This document shows positions 19,634 through 29,120 of a DNA stretch of 64,000 nucleotides, piece after piece. The stretch is from Secundilactobacillus paracollinoides DSM 15502 = JCM 11969 (GTDB lineage: Bacteria; Bacillota; Bacilli; Lactobacillales; Lactobacillaceae), in contig NZ_BBAG01000005.1 in assembly GCF_001311135.1 (NCBI RefSeq), positions 1 through 64,000 on the forward strand, written 5' to 3'. The notes below the pieces were generated by a model that saw only the letters and a list, made by a program, of their open reading frames with translations, searched no databases and was not told where the DNA came from. Position numbers and translations under genes: made by a program. Within the stretch, counting starts at the first letter, position 1. Each line of letters starts with the position of its first letter.

Positions 19634-20374
19634 ATGATCGATCTCACATTTAACGATGACTTTGCTGACACCCTGCATCAGAAATTAAAAGTGCCGGTGA
19701 TCAGCTTACAGCTTGATCTGCAAATTGGCAATCTCCATCGACTGCGCAGCCCGCTGGACCCGTTTTGGCAGTTGAAAGCAAAATACGAAACCAACGCAAC
19801 TTCGGCACAATTGGTGGCAACAATTCACCAGCAGTTGGCACGATTACGGAAGACCACCGATGCCGGTGAGGCGTTACGGGTGTGGTGGAGCGACACGGCG
19901 GACGATGTTTTAGGCCTAATGTGGCTGTGCAATCGTTTGGCCGACACGCAGCTGCCCGTAGTCCAGGTCAAAGTCCCGCTGACGGAGCCCAACTATCAAA
20001 ACCGCGATGTACTGATGCAGTTTGCAACGTTAGGCGAGATTGACCCGAGTATGTTGTCAGGCTATTTAGAAGGTGCGCTACCGCTATCGCACAGCATCCA
20101 GCAGACGTACAGTTACCGTTGGCGGGCATTAGCTAGCGATAACGCCCCATTGCGGGTTAATCTGAACGGTCATGTGGTAAGCGTACCGGAGACGTTTTAC
20201 GATGGCGCTCTGCAGCAGGTGATGCTAAAGACACGGTTAACGCCAGTGTCGTTTGCAAAACGTCGCCGAATCGTTGGTGAAACGCTCAGCACTTATCCGA
20301 TTGGCGTGCCAGGATGGTGGTATGCGTATCGATTGGATTTTTTGAATGACCATTCTAAAATAAAAAGGCACTAG
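19634..20374 (+). CDS. DUF1835/DUF3658 domain protein
   Basis: 246 residues; TTTGGAGG lies 6 nt before the ATG. ALRVWWSDTADDVLGLMWLCN matches the DUF1835 signature (R-x-W-x-S-D ... G) and the C-terminal ~100 residues fit DUF3658. No catalytic function is established for these domains. The protein is soluble, with no signal peptide. Confidence in the family is fair; the role is unknown. Confidence 0.75.
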   Translation: MIDLTFNDDFADTLHQKLKVPVISLQLDLQIGNLHRLRSPLDPFWQLKAKYETNATSAQLVATIHQQLARLRKTTDAGEALRVWWSDTADDVLGLMWLCNRLADTQLPVVQVKVPLTEPNYQNRDVLMQFATLGEIDPSMLSGYLEGALPLSHSIQQTYSYRWRALASDNAPLRVNLNGHVVSVPETFYDGALQQVMLKTRLTPVSFAKRRRIVGETLSTYPIGVPGWWYAYRLDFLNDHSKIKRH

Positions 20375-20411
20375 CATGCAATTGCATTTCCAGTCCCTTA
20401 GTTAATATTAT

Positions 20412-21743
20412 TTAGAAATTGAACAAGTCATTCAACGCTTCCGTCATCGTCGGGTGCGTATAGATCTGATCTCGCAACACTTCAGCCGGCAAGTGATTCT
20501 GCATGGCGACCGCAATCACGTTGATGGTCTCATAGGCTTCCTCAGCGTAAATGGTGACACCAAGGATTTGGTGCGTCTCTGGGTCAATCAGGGCCTTGTA
20601 GCTGCCACGAGGGTTACCGATCACTTGGGCCTTTGGAACGCCTGCAGTGGCCATTTTAAGCACTTGATAAGGTGTCCCTGCAGCCTTGAGCTGAACTTCC
20701 GTTTGACCGACACTGCTGATTGCCGGATTTAAGAAAATGGTGTTGGCGAAGATGGGTCGGTTGGTGCGCGTCCGGGTCTTATCGCCGAAGAGTTGGTTGG
20801 CCATAATGCGCCAGTCATCCAGAGAGACGTAAGTAAACTGCGGACTGCCGGCGACATCGCCGAGGGCGTAAACGTTGGCAACACTGGTTTCCAGCGTGTC
20901 ATTCACAGCGATTTCGCCGCGGCTACCCGTTTCGATATGCGTCCGTTCCAAATGCAGATCATCCGTGTTCGCACGCCGACCGGTTGCGACCAACAGCGCG
21001 TCCGCGTCAATGGTTTGGCTGCCAGTCTCAGTGGTCACGGTCAGGGAAAGACCCGTGGCGGTATCGGCGACTTTTGTTAACTGGGCGTTTAATAGGAACG
21101 ACACACCATCTGTTTCCAAATCAGCCTTAGCTGCAGTCGCAATTTCCGGTTCGTACCGCTCCAAAATTGCCGGTGTTTGGCCAATGACTGTGACGTCACT
21201 GCCAAATTGCGCGTACATTGACGCAAATTCCAAGCCGATGGGGCCGCTGCCAAGAATCGCTAAGCGTTTCGTTTGCTGGGATTGGTCCAACAGTGTCTTG
21301 GAGGTGAACACCCGCTGACTGTCGTTTAGCCCTGCGATGTTTGGTAAGATCGGCGTTGACCCAGTATTGATGAAGATGCGGTCCGCCGTGAGCGTTTCAG
21401 TGCCAGAATCATCAGTGACTTGGAGGGTGTGGTCGTCCAAAAATTCAGCGTCCGCGTTTAATACGGTGGCGGTTTCCTGGTCAGTAACTTTATGATAGTT
21501 CTTGTTCCGCAACATTGAAGTGAGCTTATTTTTAGCCGCAAAGGCGTCTGCGTAGTCCTCACCGTTATGCGAGTTGATGATCATGTTCTTTGTGGGGAGG
21601 CACGCCACGTTAATGCAGGTGCCACCGTACATCATGGCATCCTTTTCAATGACTAAAACGTCCTGTCCGTGTTGGACTAAGGTGCCAGCAAGTGTTTTGC
21701 CAGCCTTACCAAAGCCGATAATGATGTTTGTAAAGTGCCGCAT
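20412..21743 (-). CDS. FAD-dependent pyridine nucleotide-disulfide oxidoreductase
   Basis: 443 residues from MRHFTNIIIGFGKAGKTLAG at 21743; AAAGGA lies 11 nt upstream. A longer open frame continues upstream but lacks homology. FAD loop GFGKAG, redox-active disulfide in GGTCINVACLPTK, NAD(P) loop LGSGPIGLEFASMYAQFG, ATGRRANTDDL, FAD-binding ALGDVAGSPQFTY, and the dimer motif HPTMTEAL are all present, as in dihydrolipoamide/mercuric reductase relatives. It is divergent from an HxlR regulator, the usual arrangement for thiol/quinone stress control. Confidence 0.9.
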   Translation of the reverse strand: MRHFTNIIIGFGKAGKTLAGTLVQHGQDVLVIEKDAMMYGGTCINVACLPTKNMIINSHNGEDYADAFAAKNKLTSMLRNKNYHKVTDQETATVLNADAEFLDDHTLQVTDDSGTETLTADRIFINTGSTPILPNIAGLNDSQRVFTSKTLLDQSQQTKRLAILGSGPIGLEFASMYAQFGSDVTVIGQTPAILERYEPEIATAAKADLETDGVSFLLNAQLTKVADTATGLSLTVTTETGSQTIDADALLVATGRRANTDDLHLERTHIETGSRGEIAVNDTLETSVANVYALGDVAGSPQFTYVSLDDWRIMANQLFGDKTRTRTNRPIFANTIFLNPAISSVGQTEVQLKAAGTPYQVLKMATAGVPKAQVIGNPRGSYKALIDPETHQILGVTIYAEEAYETINVIAVAMQNHLPAEVLRDQIYTHPTMTEALNDLFNF

Positions 21744-21780
21744 GTAAACCGCCATCCTTTCAGTTTGTAAATCTCGTTGT

Positions 21781-21833
21781 CTATAGTATAGTGGGGATAA
21801 ATTAACGATGCAATTAGGTACTTTTTGGTAACC
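21781..21833. promoter_or_regulatory. Shared regulatory region with candidate HxlR operator
   Basis: CTATAGTATAG (21781-21791) is a perfect palindrome that overlaps a -10-like element. TACTTTTTGGTA (21819-21830) resembles the TACT-n-AGTA boxes bound by YodB-type HxlR regulators. Confidence 0.5.
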
Positions 21834-21845
21834 AGGAGGGATACG

Positions 21846-22205
21846 ATGGCAGCGACATACATGGCGGATGGTGATCTGTTCACCTGTCCGGTGGAAGCAA
21901 CAACGAGTTTGATCGGTAAAAAATGGGTGCCGACGATCATGATGACGTTGGCGGACCAGCCGTACCGGTTTGAAGCCCTGCACAGTACCATGGCGGCGAG
22001 CAAGAAAGTGCTGAAACAACAACTTGATGTGTTGATTGCAAACGGCCTTGTGCATAATGACAAGCAACAGCGCGATAATCAGGTCATTTCCAGCTATTCA
22101 TTGACGGCACAGGGGACAGCGCTGATGCCGGTCATTTTTGCAATGAAGGAATGGGGTACACAGCATTTGGTGTGCGATGCTTCTGGCAGTCGGAGCGAGG
22201 TTTAA
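21846..22205 (+). CDS. HxlR-family transcriptional regulator
   Basis: 119 residues from ATG at 21846, directly after CCAGGAGGGATACG. The winged helix shows CPVEATTSLIGKKWVPTIMMTL, RFEALHSTMAASKKVLKQQL and SYSLTAQGTAL, diagnostic for HxlR. A cysteine at the start of the domain (FTCPVEA) matches the redox-sensing Cys of YodB/QorR-like members. It is divergent from the disulfide oxidoreductase and followed directly by a MerR gene. Confidence 0.9.
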   Translation: MAATYMADGDLFTCPVEATTSLIGKKWVPTIMMTLADQPYRFEALHSTMAASKKVLKQQLDVLIANGLVHNDKQQRDNQVISSYSLTAQGTALMPVIFAMKEWGTQHLVCDASGSRSEV

Positions 22206-22229
22206 TTGAGTTTTGAGGTGATCGGTGAC

Positions 22230-22613
22230 GTGACAAGTATTAAGAATGCAGCGGCTGAGGCGGGTGTGACGCCTAACGCACTGCGCTACTACGAAAAAGT
22301 CGGGCTTCTGACCATAGCCCGCGATAAGAACGGTATCCGCCAGTACTCAGGCCACGATCTGGACCGGGTGCGCATCATCTGCATTTTACGGCGGATGAAT
22401 ATGCCAATCAAAGATATCCGCGTGAGTCTGGACATTGGCGATGATCCAACCGTATCGGAACAGGAACGGTTTAAACAACAATTGGCCGATCTAGCCGATA
22501 GCCTGGATCAAAAAATGGTCGAGATCCAACAAGAAAAACAACTGGTACTGCGGAAAATGCGGGCCGTTGATGCGCATATTAACCGAACAAAGACCGATGA
22601 ATCAGCTGTTTAG
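22230..22613 (+). CDS. MerR-family transcriptional regulator
   Basis: 127 residues; GTG at 22230 follows GAGGTGAT. TTG at 22206 abuts the HxlR stop but has no spacing for a ribosome site. The winged helix is SIKNAAAEAGVTPNALRYYEKVGLL, then GIRQYSGHDLDRVRII, then a coiled coil (QQLADLADSLDQKMVEIQQEKQL). No metal-binding cysteines are seen in the tail, as in the MerR members that sense aldehydes or other small compounds. It is the second gene of the HxlR transcript. Confidence 0.88.
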   Translation: MTSIKNAAAEAGVTPNALRYYEKVGLLTIARDKNGIRQYSGHDLDRVRIICILRRMNMPIKDIRVSLDIGDDPTVSEQERFKQQLADLADSLDQKMVEIQQEKQLVLRKMRAVDAHINRTKTDESAV

Positions 22614-22633
22614 GCTGACACATCGGTCTTTTT
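22589..22633 (+). terminator. Intrinsic terminator overlapping the merR stop
   Basis: AAAGACCGATG pairs with CATCGGTCTTT, and an inner TCAGC/GCTGA pairs too. The stop codon lies inside the loop region. Confidence 0.8.
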
Positions 22634-22650
22634 AAATGACTAACGACTTG

Positions 22651-23406
22651 TTACCAAGCTACCGTGCCATCCGTATTCGTAAACGTTGCGTTACTGTCAT
22701 CATCAGCTGGTGGCTAATTCAACGGTCCGGGCAACGCCTTCGTCAACCGGTTTAGCGCCCATTTTTGCGACCTGTTTAGGATCAGCACCGCCAAATTCAG
22801 TGGCAACCATCCCTGGATCAATGGCGTTAACGGTAATTGGCAACCCGTCACGCGTCATTTCCTTGGCCAGTTGCACGGTGTACATATTAACAGCGGCTTT
22901 CGCAGACTGATAGCCAACGGCGACAGCCCGAAAAACACTGGCTTGTGGGTTCAGGGCGTTAGTCATGGACCCATCATGCTGGAAACATTGATGATCTTGG
23001 CCTTGGGTGCCTTTTTCAATAGGGGCAAAAAGGCCTGGCACATGTAAACGACGCCAAAGTAATTCAGGTCGAAATCCTGACGCATTTGGTCGGTGTTGAC
23101 GACGGAAGGTTGTTGACGCCCGTCGAACACGGCACCGGCATTGTTGATTAAGATATCCAAACTGCCATAGTCGGTTGCAATACGGTCTGCAGCTGCTTGA
23201 ACGGATTGTTTATCGGTAACATCGAGCGGAATCAGGGTGGCGTCGATACCAGATTGTTTGAGCTGTTCGACAGCCTGGGTCCCTTTTTCAGCGTTTCGGG
23301 CACCGAGTAGAATACGTTGCCCCTTTGCGCCGAGTTCTTTAGCAATTTCAAAGCCCATTCCCCGATTGGCACCGGTGATGAGTGTGAGTGGTTGTGCAGT
23401 TGTCAT
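22651..23406 (-). pseudogene. Short-chain dehydrogenase/reductase (two frame breaks)
   Basis: ATG at 23406 follows AGAGGTC. Cofactor loop TGANRGMGFEIA, NNAG (LINNAGAVFD), ISS-type NVSSMMG, then a break near 22965, YQSAKAAVNMYTVQLA, DPGMVATEFGG, and a second break near 22705 before TNTDGTVAW. Restored length is about 251 residues. The GYQSAK motif supplies Tyr and Lys. Substrate unknown. It is convergent with the merR gene. Confidence 0.82.
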
Positions 23407-23605
23407 GGTGATGACCTCTTTTTTATTTTTGTAGGTTGAGGCTACTTTAGCACGTTAGCGTTAGGCTAAGGCAAGGAAAAGCATGTCTTTTTGTAAAAAA
23501 ACGTAAAGTCGGGGATAAAACGGGCGGAATATAGCGACATACCTAGTATTCAAGCGAATAACTCGATAGAATGGGGATAACAATGATGAGAGGTGGGGTG
23601 CGCAC

Positions 23606-26409
23606 ATGGCTAAACAATTTTATATCGATGAGCGGGGGCGGCAATTTTGTTTAACAAGTATTGCCGTTGACCGGAATACTAAGAGCAAGTTAGCTGTTTA
23701 CACGGTTGACGACGATTCCCAGGTTTGGGCGGAACCGCTCGATCAATTTAGAGCCCGCTTTCATGCGAAAAAGTCTGCAAAAATTACCGTGCAAACAGAA
23801 CCAAATACTAAATTGCAAACGAACACGCACCTCACAACAACGCAGAAAATCGCCCTTTATCGTCAGCGGTTCAATGCACGACAAGATGTTTATGCTGACC
23901 GTTATTTTAATAAGAAATTGCAAAAGAATGTTTATAGTCCAAAGACTGGTTTTTACAGTAACGGGCAAAAGGATTATAAGCATCCGTGGCCACTGACGGA
24001 TGCCGTTATCAAGGCACATCTAAAGGGTGAGGCCTTTATTGGTCTCTACCCAATGCTAAAGGATGATACGACGAACTTTCTGGTTATCGATATTGATAAG
24101 CATAACTGGCAATCAATTTCCCAATCGATCCTTAAAGTGTGCCACAAGTATGATTTACCGGTTGCAATGGAACGCTCCCAGTCAGGGAATGGCAGCCATT
24201 TATGGTTCTTCTTTAGTGAACCGATTTTAGCTGAAACTGCACGTAAACTTGGCATGTATGTACTGCGCGAAGCGATGACGACCGACCCAGATATCTCGTT
24301 TGAAGCGTTTGATCGTCTTTTTCCCAGCCAAGATGTTTTGTCACGGAAGGGATTTTGTAATTTAATCGCGGCGCCGCTACAATACAAAGCCATGAAAGAC
24401 AACGATGGCAGCCTGTTTATTGACGAGAAGTTTAACGCCTATGCGGATCAATGGCAATTTTTAGCACAGATCGGCACTTTAACTGGCGAACAGGTGAGTG
24501 CAACTCTGGGTAAACTGACACACCTGAATTATTGCATAACGATTTATCGACGATTAAAAAAGGACTCAGCATTATTCGCAGTGACCAACTGTACATTGAT
24601 AAAACGCAACTCACCACTAAGCAGATCAATGCCCTTAAGTGGACGGCCACCTTTGCTAATCCCGATTTCTTTCAAAAACAAAAGAATCGGCTAAGCACCT
24701 ACAATACACCGCGCTACATTTCACTCGCTTCTGGTAACGACCACTTCTTAGTTTTGCCTAGAGGGATCGAAGACCACCTTGAACAAAGTCTGGATGAGCC
24801 AAAGATTACTGATAAAACGATTCGAGGCAAAACGTTACACGCGACCTTTAATGGTCAGCTTCGGCCTGAACAGCAAGCGGCGCAAACAGCGCTATTGAAA
24901 ACACACATGGGCATCCTATCGGCTCGGACAGGGTTTGGTAAGACTGTCATTGCTGCGAGTGTGATTGCAAAGTTGAAGGTTAAAACCCTAGTTATCGTAA
25001 ACAACAGGGAGTTAGCCGAACAATGGCAAAACCGACTCACAGAATTTTTAAAAATTGACGATGAACCGTTTGTTGAACTGACAAAAACTGGCCGAAAAAA
25101 ACATAAAACCGTTATTGGCACCTATTTTGGGTCCAAAAAACGACGGAGTAAGTTAGTGGATATTGCCACTTTCCAGACGCTGGATCGCGTCGATAATCTT
25201 GCAGAGTTCTTTAAGGATTACGAAGCGGTTATCATTGACGAAGTGCATCATTTAGCAGCAGTTACGTTTGACAATGTGATCAAAAAATTAGCGGCCCGCT
25301 ACATTTATGGGCTTTCTGCAACGCCATATCGGCGGGATGGCTGGGATCCAATCATATTTTTACGGGCTGGGCAGATTGCGTATAAGACCGCTAAAGTTGA
25401 CGAACAACAGTTGATGACAACTGAAAGAACACTCATTACGCGAGTTACAAATTTAGGTGAGATCAATGGCGCGTTGCTGGAGAGTAACAGTTTAGCTGAA
25501 AACTACGAGGCGATGACGCAGTCTGTTGATCGCAATGACCTGATTTTAAACGATATTCGAGAAAACTATCAAAACGGGCGCCATCAATTAGTGTTAACAC
25601 AACGGAAAGCCCATATCGAACTCTTGAAAACAACGCTTGAAAAGGAGCATTTACCGGTTTTTGAACTCTCTGGTCGACAAAAGCCTAAGGAAAACCAAGC
25701 CGTTGTGGCAGAAATTGAAAAACAGACGGCACCATACATCATTATTGCCACTGGGTCGTACATTGGTGAAGGTTTCGATGTGAAATCAATCGATGCGCTG
25801 CTGATTACGATGCCGGTATCATGGAAAGGCACCGTTGAACAGTATGTTGGTCGGTTGAATCGGGACTTAGACAATAAGTCGGACTTGCTGGTGTACGATT
25901 ATGTTGATCTGTTCATACCGATGCTGGCACGGATGTATCAAAAACGTTTGAAAGCCTATCGTGACCTTCACTATCGCGTACTGTCTGATGAGGACCGTGA
26001 TCAAGGTATTCAAATCCTTAATAGTCAGCATGCTAAGAATGCATTTTTGGCTGATTTAGAATCGGTCAATAAGGATAACCAAAGCGTGATTATTGGCAGC
26101 CAGCAAATTGATGAAACGACCACGGCCATTCTTAAACGCGTGAATACAACGAACTTGCAAGTGGTTTCCGCACCACAACAACGCCAACCTAATCAGCAGG
26201 CGTATAAGCAAATTACTAACCAGGTACCCAAGTTTGTGACTTGTGAGGAGACGCCTGAAGTGGTCATTATTAGTGAGCGCGTGGTTTGGTATCGCTACAA
26301 GGATATCATGCGCCCTGGAAATCATAATCTTACGCTTCGGCTGAGTAGTAGCGCGATTGCTGAGCAGTTTATGAAACAGTTTTCTGGGGATATTTCGCTA
26401 CTGGATTAA
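23606..26409 (+). pseudogene. TOTE-type AEP primase fused to SF2 helicase (single frameshift)
   Basis: ATG at 23606 follows GAGAGGTGGGG. Residues ~130-270 form an archaeo-eukaryotic primase-like domain: DxD motif FLVIDIDKHNW, SGNGSHLWFFF, and FEAFDRLFPSQD. The helicase follows: Walker A ARTGFGKTVIA, DEVHHLA, GLSATPYRRDG, and motif VI QYVGRLNRD. One lost T near 24525 (AATTATT) breaks the frame; repair gives 934 residues, usual for the single-chain proteins annotated with a TOTE conflict-system primase domain. A defence or DNA-repair role is inferred from that family. An R1-like hairpin follows. Confidence 0.87.
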
Positions 26410-26415
26410 ACCAAC

Positions 26416-26525
26416 AAGAGTGTGACAGAAGGCGTTTTATTTCAGAGTTAAGAGGTCCCAACTGAAATCCCTGATTTGGGGGTTGAGTTGGGACCTCTTA
26501 TATTTTGAATCGACCTTCGGCACTA
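26416..26525 (+). repeat. R1-like hairpin element, divergent copy F
   Basis: Begins AGAGTGTGACAGAAGGCG seven nt after the helicase stop and ends CGACCTTCGGCAC. The core pairs AAGAGGTCCCAACT with a GTTGGGACCTCTT-type strand. The core sequence is unlike other R1 copies but the layout is the same. Confidence 0.6.
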
Positions 26526-27053
26526 AACATCAGGCAGTTTAATCATCCGCCGAAACAGCGCATTCAACTCCCGTTCAGAAATCGTCACATTCAGATCAGC
26601 CTGCCATTCCAGAAAACTAAACGCATTGTTAACGAGGGTGTACGCGACAAGTTCTTTTGGAATCGTTGATGACCAATTGGCGCGGTTCAGTGCCTCCATG
26701 TAGTAGTTTAAAAAGTATTGCCGGTAAGTCCAATGAAATTCTGGGTCGCTATTTTGTTTGCTAATGATGTCTGGCAAGGGGGCCTTCACGATTTCTACAA
26801 ACATGGTAAAGGGTTCATTCATGAGCCTGTGCAACGCTAAGTTGTGATTATCGATGGTGAGCCCCTCAAACATATCGTATAGCAGGTCCGATTTATCATG
26901 ATAATGCTGGTAAAAAGTGGTGCGATTGATGAGGGTGGTATCACAGATCTGTTTCACAGTGATTTTTGAAAAGGTCGTGGTTTGCAACAGCTGAATCAAA
27001 ACGCGCTGTAGTTGCTGTTTGGTTTTTCTGACACGTAGATCATTGTCATTCAT
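26523..27053 (-). CDS. TetR/AcrR-family transcriptional regulator
   Basis: 176 residues. KQQLQRVLIQLLQTTTFSKI leads into the helix-turn-helix ITVKQICDTTLINRTTFYQHYHDKSDLL. The C-terminal part matches the TetR_C_33-like group of short regulators. It is divergent from a flavoprotein gene, with the perfect palindrome GTGAACTGTTCAC (27070-27082) just upstream of its start, so it probably controls both genes. Confidence 0.87.
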   Translation of the reverse strand: MNDNDLRVRKTKQQLQRVLIQLLQTTTFSKITVKQICDTTLINRTTFYQHYHDKSDLLYDMFEGLTIDNHNLALHRLMNEPFTMFVEIVKAPLPDIISKQNSDPEFHWTYRQYFLNYYMEALNRANWSSTIPKELVAYTLVNNAFSFLEWQADLNVTISERELNALFRRMIKLPDV

Positions 27054-27069
27054 GGCTTCTCAACTCCTA

Positions 27070-27082
27070 GTGAACTGTTCAC
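27070..27082. promoter_or_regulatory. Candidate TetR operator
   Basis: GTGAACTGTTCAC is a perfect 13-bp palindrome 17 bp upstream of the divergent tetR start codon. Confidence 0.6.
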
Positions 27083-27205
27083 AAATAGTATACCGTTATC
27101 TGGACACCTGTTGGGTATTGTTGACTATTTTATTTTGTGAAAATGATAGCATGGTGTTGAAAGCGAATACAATATAAGTTAATCAATATCAGGGAGGTCT
27201 TTGAG

Positions 27206-28575
27206 ATGACCAAAACTTTAACGACGGATGTGTTGATTGTTGGTGGCGGTGGGCAGGTATTTCAGCAGCCTTATCAGCAAGCCAAAGTGACGCGAGTGTT
27301 ATTATTTTGGAGAAACTAGCACAGTTAGGCGGATCAACAGGTATGTCAGGTGGTGGTATTTCAGCAACTAATACGCGTTTTCAACGTGAGCGGGGAATCC
27401 ACGACAAAAAGCAGGATTGGATGAATCTTTGGCACGAACGCGAAGCCACTTCTAATCCTGATGGACCGTATCCAGACTATGATTTTGTGGATTATTACAT
27501 GGATGAGGCAGTAAAAACGACAGAATGGTTAGTGGATCATGCCGGCCATCACTATGGTGACATTACGGGATTTGGTTTGGATCCCGCTAAGCGCATCCAC
27601 TTTCCTGGAAAGGGCGGCGAGTTGGGTGGTCCGCTGTTGATTCAAAATTTATCAGCTACGTTGGCTAAAACGCCGGTCAAAGTGATGTTGAATACTGCAG
27701 CTAAATCATTATTAACAGATGCGGAGGGGGCCGTTACAGGGTTAACGGCAACTACCCCAGATGGTGACATTGAAATTACGGCTAAAAAGATAATTCTGTC
27801 ATCCGGCGGTTTTTCTAAGAGCAAAGCATTGATGGAAAAATTCGTGCCAGCCGCCAAGTCAGCGTATGAGCATAGTTTCTCTGGTGCTGGTAATCAGGGA
27901 GATGGTATTGTAATGGCGCATCAAATTGGTGCAGCTCTCTACGAAGACCCCTGGGTTATTGGCGAGGGAATTACCACCAATGTTCGTCACACATTTCCAT
28001 TAATGATGGATTGATCAAAGGTTTACGTCGATGGTGATGGTAAACGATTTATGAATGAACAGACGCACTACGCAGTCGTGACTAATGACGTCATTGCAGC
28101 AAAAACACCGTGGCTGATTCTGGACACTACTAAGGAAAATGCTGATATCATTGAAGCGCTAAAGACTGGATTGGCCTCTGGAGAAGTGGTGGTTGCTGAC
28201 AATTTCCATGATCTGGCAAAACAGATGCAGGTACCAGCTGACGTACTTAGTGAGACCATGACTTCATACAATCAAGGTGCGCATGAGGGACACGATACAA
28301 TGGGGAAAGATCCGGAGTATACGGTTCCAGTTGAAAGAGTACCCTACTATGCAATTAAAATTTACCCGGTCATCATGGGAACCTTTGGCGGTGTGAAAAC
28401 GACAAAGCAATTTGAGGTCTTAACAGATGGTGGGCAAGTCATCAAAAACCTCTTTGCAACTGGTGAAACGGCTAATAAAGTCATCTATAACCACGTGTAC
28501 ATGTCTGGTAGTTCGGTCCAATTTGCACTGACGAGCGGGCGGATTGCTGGTGAAGTAGCTGCTAAACAGCTTTAG
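27206..28575 (+). pseudogene. FAD-binding fumarate reductase/flavocytochrome c-type oxidoreductase (frameshift and nonsense codon)
   Basis: ATG at 27206 follows GGGAGG. The FAD loop VLIVGGGG is split by a frame break near 27254; the rest continues as GISAALSAS and GGSTGMSGGGISATNT. An in-frame TGA at 28012-28014 interrupts MMD-W-SKVYVDG, where TGG is expected. KRFMNE, GTFGGVKTTKQF, FATGETAN and SGSSVQFALTSGRIAG support a succinate dehydrogenase/fumarate reductase flavoprotein without heme or Fe-S domains, 456 residues if repaired. Substrate could be fumarate, urocanate or another enoate. It is divergent from a TetR gene. Confidence 0.82.
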
Positions 28576-28616
28576 TAGGATAGTTTAACTCACGGATAAT
28601 TGTCATGATCTATAAT

Positions 28617-28664
28617 AAAACGACCTCGAACTAATCCATGCAGGATCAGGCTCGAGGTCGTTTT
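28617..28664. terminator. Bidirectional intrinsic terminator
   Basis: AAAACGACCTCGA pairs with TCGAGGTCGTTTT over a 22-nt loop between convergent genes. Confidence 0.82.
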
Positions 28665-28676
28665 ATAGTGCCGAAA

Positions 28677-29041
28677 TTACTTATTCTGAACGGCGTCAAT
28701 CAACGCTCTGACTTCCGCAATCTTCTCCGGATAATCAGCGCTATCTTGTGCTGGCAGTGCTTGATCAATTCAATGATCTTCCGTCCGGTGACAGCAACCT
28801 TTTCGTTAGCGGCACCGGTCGAATTGAGAAATGAGATGATGAGGACCATATCGAGTGTGCGTAAGGCAACCTTGTCGCCAGCGATGGCTTCCTCGCCCAT
28901 GTTTTTGATTGAGATACGTAAATTTCGCAGCTTGCGCTTTTGCTCGCGCCGTTCGTTCATGTACGGTAAAAATAAGGCGACACAGACGGCTAGAAATTCT
29001 GAAATTGCTGCGACCCACTCTGAAATTGTTCCCCATTCCAT
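28677..29041 (-). pseudogene. Hypothetical protein with one N-terminal membrane segment (frameshifted)
   Basis: ATG at 29041 after GGGGGAAACG. MEWGTISEWVAAISEFLAV leads into a hydrophobic stretch (AVCVALFLPYM), then a basic region (NERREQKRKLRNLRISIKN) and a helical tail. Near 28757 the frame changes; the other frame gives ALPAQDSADYPEKIAEVRAL to a stop at 28677, so about 121 residues. Family not recognised; topology resembles small phage-encoded or accessory membrane proteins. Confidence 0.55.
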
Positions 29042-29120
29042 AATCGTTTCCCCCAAAGACTGTTTAGTTAAATCGAATTATAGGAGTCTTGCGGCCGAAA
29101 TGCCAGCATTGGGTTGACGG

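Noticed and set aside
21744-22067. N-terminal extension of the disulfide oxidoreductase (551 codons)
   Set aside because: The extension overlaps the divergent HxlR gene, lacks homology, and a start with good ribosome site exists at 21743.
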